Assembly (NCBI GenBank): GCA_003427395.1
Contig: BFEA01000543.1
Span: 135,324-160,548, forward strand
Source: Chara braunii
Lineage: Eukaryota; Streptophyta; Charophyceae; Charales; Characeae
Length of the DNA: 25,225 nucleotides
Direction of reading: 5' to 3'
Shown here: positions 19,020-25,225 of the stretch, piece after piece
How the letters are laid out: every line of letters starts with the position of its first letter
How positions within the stretch are numbered: position 1 is the stretch's first letter
Made by a program: the position numbers and the translations under genes
The notes under the pieces: generated by a model
The model's input: the letters and a program-made list of their open reading frames with translations, nothing else
Told to the model about the DNA's origin: nothing
Database searches by the model: none

Positions 19020-21485
19020 ACCCCACGCCCTGTCTTGTCTTCCAATCGAAGTTGTATGTTGAAATGACCATGAAAAACAACAGAACGGGGTGTGCCAAGG
19101 ATTTTTGGAAAATTGAGTGTGGGGACTCAGACGAAACTGAAGTGCCCTACATGGTTCCGGTTTTAGTTTAATGGGTCATTGACGCGCGGGAAGGAAACAA
19201 ACGCGCTCTGTTTTCAAACATCCATTCAATCCAAACATTATCGTTGTATCTTCGCGCGGGCTACCAACCATCTCTTAGAGTGAAAGGGTGAGGGGACACA
19301 TGTGGGATCCCGTTTGCGAATCAGATATTGACGTCACTCGTTACAAAGCTCGGCGTCCGACGTGGAGAGCTCCAACCTGGTCGCTCATTCCTTAAGCTCA
19401 TTTTCGCCACATGTTCAATAGTGGAACCCCCTTTTCCGATAACGCTCTATGCAACAACAATCGTTGCGCAGGGTGTTAGGCCAATGGGGTGCCACTTCCG
19501 TCCACGGGTTGACAATAAACTCATTTAAAGACAACAACAATCAGTACGGTGAAAAATGAGTGTTAATAATGACAAAGCCAACACCTACAAATCTAGTGCA
19601 CCTTGTCTCTGGTGGGAAACAGTACCTTCCGCCGATCTTAGCGACGACTTCCCGTACTGTCTCACTCGCATACACGTGTCCTTTCCTCATTTTAGGGGAA
19701 TGGCCGAGATGGGGGTGCAAGAAGTCGACACCCGATCGAATCGGGATGTTTAGTCCATATGGCATGAGCAAAACCAGATTGCGTCTATGTAATCAGTCCG
19801 TTATTCAATCACGGAAATAAGCAGACACCCCTCTATGGATTAGCTTCCAATTGAGAGGACGATCATCTTACATTCATGCGAGCATGCATCATATCGAAAC
19901 CTTAATTTATTCCCATCGCCGACGTGACAACTTAATCGATTACATACAAGAAAACAAATCACTCGTGCATAACTTGTCAGACACTAAGAAGCAAGGGGAG
20001 GAGTGCGGCAAGATCACTTGAGTTTGCTGGCCTCTCAAATTCAACGATAGTCATCCCCGCGAGATCCGATTGAATTCAATGAGGCGAACAAGCCAAACCT
20101 CAAGGACTCGTAAGGACGTAGGATTTGTCGGAATCATTCAGACATTTATAACGAAAGTACCCAAAAAGGAGAGAAAGAGAGAGAGGGGGGAGATAAAGAC
20201 GGAGATATGGCTTGACCGAAGAATGGGAGTAAAGACAAAGGAGAGAGCTGCAAGCACACAAATAGATCTGAGAACCAAAACCGGCAGTCTGCCGTGAGCT
20301 TAGCTTCCAAAAGAATAAGAGGAGGAATCGAAGATCAAACTCGCGCAAGCCTTCCGCTCTCTGACTATGACCCCAGGCCATACAACCTCGCGTATTAATA
20401 CACCTTCCTTACCATAATACTGGTGATTCCGGTCACCGCATACCAACCTCCACACCAGAGCGATCGTCACCACACCAACTCCACTCCTACACCGACGTGC
20501 CCAGATCCCACAGTCCCTCGCGGCCACCTGACACACAATCTTGCAAAAGTACAGTAAGCTCGTCAGGACTTTTGGAACTGCTGTGCATTCCCATCACCTA
20601 GCCACGACTTCCGTAAGTTGGCAGATCGGTTGAGAGAGCGCTTTTCGGGAGCGCTTGCAGGTTTCATAGTTGTGAGCAGCGGAAGTGAAGAGGGAGAAGC
20701 GTGGGGTAAAGACGAAGAGGGGTGAAAAGCAACTTTGTGATGATTCCCGCGGAAAGCTATATTGATATCATATGCTCTTCGCGCAGCCAATCATACCACG
20801 TCGTGTGAGGGGAATTTCTTCTTACATGACGTCAATCAGCAGCTTCAAGTGCCTTGGGAGGGGATCAGTAGAGAGTTCCGGTATGGGGATGCAGGTGGGA
20901 AGAAGAAGAGCACGAAAAGTAGTGCAGAGCAGGTCCAAGATTCAGACGAGGAGAAGCACGAGAGAGAGGGGGAACAGAAAACAGTTACAGACGAAGGGAA
21001 GAAGGCGCGAAGAGGAGGAGAAGGAAGATGGTACAGGCTTTAGCGGGAGGGGGAAGCTTGCAGGTACAGCGCTAGTGCCTAAGAGAGAACAGCAAAGCAG
21101 TTACGTTCCATATAAAAGCTATTTCAAAAATCCAAAATTCAAATGTTATACAAGCACGCGGGATTGAGCGAGCAAAAATCCTACGTCTATCCAGTTGCCT
21201 ACTGAAAATTCACAGATCGTTCAAGGGCGGGTGCAGGAAGTTCTCAAGGTAGGAAATTACATGTCAACGAAATTCTTAGCGTTCTCTCTAAGGCGCGCGT
21301 AATTCCTACATAAGTTCACGAATTCTGAAAGGAAATTGGAAAAGAAGGAAACGTCGACTTGGATTTGAAAGGGCCTGGCCGACAACTTCATGCCTCGGGA
21401 ATATAGCAAAGGAAGTGGGGAGTCAGACTTGACAAAATTTGTGGGCTTCAGAAGATAGTTCAGGTACGGGAGCTGGTACGTTACA
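19006..21485 (-). repeat. Right LTR (5' LTR of the minus-strand element), about 2.5 kb
   Basis: Aligns with 8921-11148. The outer end ...GGTACGTTACA is followed by the target duplication. The inner end is either 19006 (if aligned TGGCTCCG with TGCTACG of the left copy) or about 19020 (if the primer site starts the interior). It contains about 330 bp (19785-20117) not found in the left copy. No coding potential is recognised. Confidence 0.88.
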
Positions 21486-21490
21486 CATCA
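21486..21490. repeat. Target-site duplication CATCA, right
   Basis: Matches 8916-8920 exactly and directly follows the terminal CA of the right LTR. Confidence 0.85.
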
Positions 21491-21690
21491 ACCATTTTGA
21501 GAAACTCCTGACTGTGCTCCCCGATTGATAGACTAAGCACGAACCAGGCGCCTCTCTCTTCCACGTCTGACTGTAACTTCTCCTTCCATTCCTTGGGGAT
21601 TGCCTCCTCCAACTCCTTCAATCTGCAATCAATGTGCCATAGGCGGCCAAGCTTCTTTCGAATGGTATGAGATGAATCAGAACAGTAAAC
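21491..21690 (-). pseudogene. LINE-B ORF2 fragment upstream of the LTR insertion
   Basis: Minus-strand frame reading IRKKLGRLWHIDCRLKELEE, AIPKEWKEKLQSDVEERGAW and IGEHSQEFLKMVD up to the LTR edge. It has no internal stop. It resembles the post-RT part of LINE ORF2, like the LTQEERLQMSIQAIPLEWKH block of LINE-A. When one CATCA copy and the LTR element are removed, this frame is in phase with the one starting at 8915 (VGEQEAEVWVRK). The 5' end of the fragment is lost in the CA repeat at 21698. Confidence 0.72.
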
Positions 21691-21695
21691 GTGGT

Positions 21696-21697
<2 letters not shown>

Positions 21698-21732
<35 letters not shown>

Positions 21733-21750
21733 CACACATCACACACACAG
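21698..21750. repeat. (CA)n microsatellite with CATCACACAT interruptions
   Basis: Pure CA to about 21731, then two ATCACAC interruptions and a short CA tail. Confidence 0.95.
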
Positions 21751-22437
21751 CGGGCGGGGTGGCAGCGGGCAGCAACGGGTAGCAACAGGCGGGGAGGCAG
21801 CAGGCAAGATCGGGCCGCAAGGGCATTCTGAAAAGCTGCACGGTACCGGTAGGGGCATATGGAAACTTTTTTTGGCTGGTACTCAATGGCTATCTTGTAG
21901 GAGCTTACCGGAAATTTGGAACCGGTACAAGTAGGGGCATATTGAACATATGTTAGGCCCAAACAATGGCAGGGGTTTCTTGGAAACTTCACGACGGTCA
22001 GGCAAATTGCAAAAAATGGAACTTCTAGGGGCATTTCAAAAATGTTCCCAAGAAAAACAAAAGCATACAGATGCAAAAGGCTATCAATTACCTGCCTTAT
22101 CTAGACAGGATAATATTTCAGGCCTTTTTTATTGTCATTATAGTACGGGGGACCCCATAGCAGTCACATCAAAGTTTACCTGTGGGCAGTCAGTTTGAAG
22201 ATGTAGGGGGGGGAAAAACAGGAGACAGCGGCCGTCTCTTTTGGCCTGTTCCGGCAAAGGCTTTGCCACCAAGCACAAACGGCCGTCTTCTCGCCCGTGA
22301 AAATGGCTGGCGGCTGTACGACAGCATTGAAAGAAATAAATAGGGGACAATTTCAGAGAACTGCAGCCCTAAACTGAAACTCCAAAGCAAAACGTTTCTG
22401 CAAAAAAGTGCAGCCCAAGCTTTGCACTTGCAAAACA
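21751..22437. other. No gene recognised; G-rich segment and three AGGGGCAT motifs
   Basis: 21751-21810 is G-rich with repeated GGCAGC/GGGTAGCAAC pieces. TAGGGGCATAT-type motifs occur at 21849, 21932 and 22026, the first two beside GGTACCGGT / ACCGGTAC. A short palindrome AAGTGCA...TGCACTT lies at about 22407-22429. Open frames here show no protein pattern. Confidence 0.45.
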
Positions 22438-22440
22438 GTG

Positions 22441-23020
22441 AGGGCATACTCACACGGGCACCTAATGACCTTAAATCCCAAAATTTGAGGCAATTTTGGG
22501 GTCACATTGGTGAGGTCCGCTATCCAAATGCCTCAAATGACGACCCTTCTGTCAGCGGCCTGCACGGGAGGACCCTTTTTGAAACCACCTCCAGAGGTGG
22601 TCTCAAATGACCTTTCTATAATTGTTTTTCCCATCTGACCTTATTGCCAAAGGGCGAAGAGAACAGCCTGCCAAGCAAAAGCGAAAAAAAATTGCAATGT
22701 ATATATCCGTGTTCTAGCGGTGGATTCAGTCTCATTTAGGAGATTAGTGCAGCCAGGCCCAGTACGTTGTAAGAAAAGAACAAAGAAGTTCCATCTACTT
22801 CTTACGTTATTTTGGCGTATAAAAAAAAATTAAAAAATCCATCTACTCTTTTGGTCCTTGTGACTACGCATACTTGCCCTGAGGGCCAAGTGCCAGGGTC
22901 GAGACTTCGTCCTTTGTGGTGGATGAAGTCCGCGTGACCACACGAGGACCTAAAGTCCAAATAGGCCTACCCAAATGCCTCACAATTTTGAAACTTGTGG
23001 TCCTCGTGTGAGTATGCCCT
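22441..23020. mobile_element. Non-autonomous DNA element with terminal inverted repeats (about 580 bp)
   Basis: AGGGCATACTCACACG at 22441-22456 is exactly inverted at 23005-23020. Weaker matching continues inward (GAGGCAATTTTGG against its inverse near 22970) for about 50 bp. An inner hairpin TTTGAAACCACCTC / GAGGTGGTCTCAAA sits at about 22578-22607. There is no transposase frame. The target duplication is not clear. Confidence 0.65.
22939..23010. repeat. 12-bp perfect inverted repeat around a 48-bp loop
   Basis: CACACGAGGACC (22939-22950) and GGTCCTCGTGTG (22999-23010). The left arm is an internal inverted copy of the end sequence of the TIR element. Confidence 0.85.
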
Positions 23021-23161
23021 GAGAGCCTGCCCAGCCACCTGGTAGAGCCTGCCCAACCACCTGGTCCAAAAGGATTGGACCCTAAAGTCCCAAATAGGCC
23101 CTACCCAAATGCCTTAAAATTTTAACACTTTTGGTCCTCGTGTGAGTATGCCCTGAGAGCC
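22946..23161. repeat. Tandem duplication at the right end of the TIR element, about 134-bp period
   Basis: Copy 1 (22946-23027) and copy 2 (23077-23161) both run from GGACCnTAAAGTCC through CCCAAATGCCT to CGTGTGAGTATGCCCTGAGAGCC. The spacer has the shorter duplicate GAGCCTGCCCAnCCACCTGGT (23024-23065). Confidence 0.85.
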
Positions 23162-23291
23162 TTTTCGAGTGGCAGGCCCAACGCCCAGCCACCTGGTCCA
23201 AAAGGATTGGACCACCTACCTTGTAGGCAGAGAGGGCCTGCCAATTCCAGCCCAAAGAGAAGAAGTGACAAGCCGTACCAGATTCCTTCTT

Positions 23292-23430
23292 CCCCCCCCT
23301 CAAAAAAAAAGCGTAGAGGTGGGATTCTAGACAGATGACGGTCACCCCCAGTAATCGCCCATTCGGTTGTCCAGATGAACAGACTGGTGCCCATTTTCCC
23401 CCCCATTACACCCCTGCCACCCTCTCTCTC

Positions 23431-23486
<56 letters not shown>

Positions 23487-23595
23487 CCCCCAAAGAAAAG
23501 CGAAGAGCTGGGATTCTAGATAGATGACAGTCACCGACAGTAATCGCCCATTCGGTTGTCCAGATGAGCAGACTGGTGCCCATTACACCCCTGCC

Positions 23596-23667
<72 letters not shown>

Positions 23668-23670
23668 CCC
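23292..23670. repeat. Two tandem units of 189 bp, each carrying a (CT)n tract
   Basis: Each unit starts with a C-run and A-rich piece, then GGGATTCTAGA and CAGTAATCGCCCATTCGG, then CATTACACCCCTGCCACC and a CT tract (23421-23482 and 23598-23664). Copy 1 has an extra TTTTCCCCCC before CATTACACC. Confidence 0.92.
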
Positions 23671-24034
23671 GTGTGCACGAGTGCTTGTTGCGGGCTCGTC
23701 CAGGGGCGCGCGTGGCGTGCACGTCACAAACGGCTGCGTTGCCTCCTCCCTCCTCGTCCTGTTCCCCCCCCCATAATCTTCTTCTTCTCACCCTCCTCTT
23801 CTCGTTCTTCTCCTCCTCATCTTTTTTGTCGAACCGGCCTCTGGCCCAGCGCCCTTTTTTTCCTTTTTTTTTCTTTTTTGTTTATGAGCGACGAACCAGA
23901 GTGCCATTGGTGGGGAGCAACACCAACGCGCGCACTTGTTTTTTTTTTTTTTGCGAAGAAACTAAGGATAAAACATCTTATTAGGACAAACCAGCAAAAT
24001 ACTGAAACAATTCTTTCGTTCCCCCCTCTCCCTT

Positions 24035-24073
24035 CTCCCTCCCTCCCTCCCTCCCTCCCCCCTCCCTCCCTCC
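24035..24073. repeat. (CCCT)n tract
   Basis: Repeated CCCT units with one C-run interruption near 24058. Confidence 0.92.
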
Positions 24074-24192
24074 ATCGCCCAGTTCACTTCGACTCCATTT
24101 ACCTTCTTAGCAAGACCACAAGTGTTCCTAAACATGTGGACTACGCATCCCAATCTTTAATGTGCTCGATCGTCAATCAATCTCGAGCATGT

Positions 24193-24221
24193 CCCCTCCC
24201 CTCCCCTCCCCTCCCCTCCCT
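24193..24221. repeat. (CCCCT)n tract
   Basis: Five to six units of CCCCT. Confidence 0.92.
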
Positions 24222-24507
24222 CTCTTTTTTGTTCCTCTTCTTTTTTGTTTTCCGTAACCCCTCCCTCCTGAGAGTCAATCGATTTGCCTTTTTTTCCCTC
24301 TTCTTCTTCTTTTTCATTTGTCAATTTATGCCTGTCAACCTTGCCCAGGGGCCATACTAATCTTCTTCATTCTCTGCATCACTCCAATTTCACCGGATGT
24401 CCTGATGGACACAATCAATCGATCTCCTCCTCTTCATTTTTTTGTTACTACTTCCGCCTTCTTTACATCTGATCATCGAGGTCACGAGCTCTCCTCCATC
24501 CCTCCTC

Positions 24508-24840
24508 TATCAATTCCCTCCCTCCTCTTCTCATCCCCACCCTCTTCTTCACGTCCTCCACTCCCTCCCTCCATCCTTCCCTTGTCTTCCTCTTCTGTCT
24601 ATCAAATAGACTTGTACGTCCCTTTGCACCCTCCAATTCTTTCTCCCCACTTTCCTCCTCTGCTCTGCACCCCCCCTCCATGAATTCCTTCCCTCCTATT
24701 CTTATCCCCACCCTCTCTTCTTCCCCTACTCCACTCCCTGCCTTCATCCTTCTGTTTTGGGTTAAATTTACGCGTCCTTCGTGCCCTCGATTTCTTCTTT
24801 CTCCCCACTTTCCTGCTATGCAAGATGAAGCTATACCTTC
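24508..24840. repeat. Diverged tandem duplication, about 160-170 bp period
   Basis: AATTCCCTCCCTCC at 24512 matches AATTCCTTCCCTCC at 24683. Both copies continue through TATCCCCACCCTCT-like sequence and ACTCCACTCCCT to TTCTCCCCACTTTCC at 24641 and 24799. Confidence 0.65.
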
Positions 24841-25159
24841 CAGTCTTCCTGCTTTCTCCCTCCCACCCTCTCTCCCACACCTCGCTTTCCCTACCTACCC
24901 CTTCCTAGGGATTCCTATGGCTACTAGATAGACTACATTCGAGTTCGAAGTTTGCTGGGATCGGCATGACTATATCTTCTTCCTGTTACCTCGCCCTCAG
25001 CAAGCCAATGAGACCTCTACAGTAGGGCTCTACCGTTTCTCCGCAAGCGTACTCCCACCTCACACTGCGTTTTACTTCTCTTTCGTCTCTCCTCCTCTGC
25101 TTATATTTTCCTGCCAGCGCTATCCCATCCATAGACGACCATCATTTTCATCCCCATCA

Positions 25160-25161
<2 letters not shown>

Positions 25162-25225
<64 letters not shown>
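25162..25225. repeat. (CT)n microsatellite at window edge
   Basis: CT repeats to the last base, so the true length is not known. Confidence 0.97.

Larger units (their letters stand above)
8921..21485 (-). mobile_element. Ty3/Gypsy-like LTR retrotransposon, about 12.6 kb, defective
   Basis: Two long direct repeats (8921-11148 and about 19006-21485) bound an interior whose minus strand encodes gag, protease, RT/RNase H and integrase in Gypsy order, plus an extra ORF after integrase. The element starts TG and ends CA on the plus strand and is flanked by CATCA on both sides. A primer site complementary to plant initiator tRNA-Met lies at the inner edge of the right LTR, confirming minus orientation. 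I found no clear polypurine tract next to the left LTR. The LTRs differ by many substitutions, large indels and a microsatellite expansion, so the insertion is old. It is inserted into LINE-B. Confidence 0.9.
23671..25161. other. Pyrimidine-rich region, no gene recognised
   Basis: About 1.5 kb with heavy C/T bias on the plus strand. Frames on both strands are low-complexity (Ser/Pro/Phe or Arg/Glu/Gly rich) and overlapping, so none is supported as a gene. It includes T-runs near 23858-23880 and 23940-23951. Confidence 0.6.

Noticed and set aside
23122-24360. Overlapping long frames on both strands with Ser-Leu or Arg-Glu repeats
   Set aside because: They arise because CT/GA tracts contain no stop codons. 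There is no conserved motif, and the 189-bp units are shared among different frames.

Overview
This window looks like nuclear DNA of a streptophyte (a land plant or a charophycean alga). The evidence is plant-type non-LTR retrotransposon coding remains, a Ty3/Gypsy-type LTR element with a primer site matching plant initiator tRNA-Met, and very many GA/CT dinucleotide tracts. From memory, the polyprotein style and GA/CT load fit a charophyte such as Chara, but I could not test that. I see no intact host gene, no genuine tRNA or rRNA gene, no CRISPR array and no prokaryotic-style operon. Nearly everything recognisable is transposon or simple repeat, and every transposon gene carries stops, frameshifts or lost catalytic residues.

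Layout. 1-800: CT/CA/GA tracts and strong hairpins. 900-1370: two copies of a small foldback element with tRNA-like flanks. About 1.7-6.3 kb, minus strand: a nearly full-length but dead LINE (LINE-A) with an ORF1 remnant, endonuclease, reverse transcriptase and a C-terminal zinc region. 6.7-7.5 kb, plus strand: a broken ORF1-like gene, head to head with LINE-A. 7.9-8.9 kb, minus strand: the 3' part of a second LINE (LINE-B).

8921-21485: one LTR retrotransposon of about 12.6 kb on the minus strand, flanked by the 5-bp target duplication CATCA (8916-8920 and 21486-21490). It sits inside LINE-B, whose reading frame resumes at 21491-21690. Read along the minus strand, its order is 5' LTR (about 19006-21485), primer site, gag, protease, RT thumb, RNase H, integrase, an extra non-canonical ORF (12959-11707), a GA tract with a 170-base N gap, and 3' LTR (8921-11148). 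Two later insertions broke it: a 207-bp foldback element between gag and protease, and a telomere-like 10-bp minisatellite that replaces the RT palm.

21.7-25.2 kb: CA tract, a short terminal-inverted-repeat DNA element with a 134-bp tandem duplication at its right end, a 189-bp tandem unit carrying CT tracts, and 1.5 kb of pyrimidine-rich DNA ending in another CT tract.

The least ordinary item is the extra ORF downstream of integrase. It has an N-terminal domain I do not recognise, a long acidic glutamate run encoded by a TTC microsatellite, and a hydrophobic, protein-like C-terminal part in a shifted frame.
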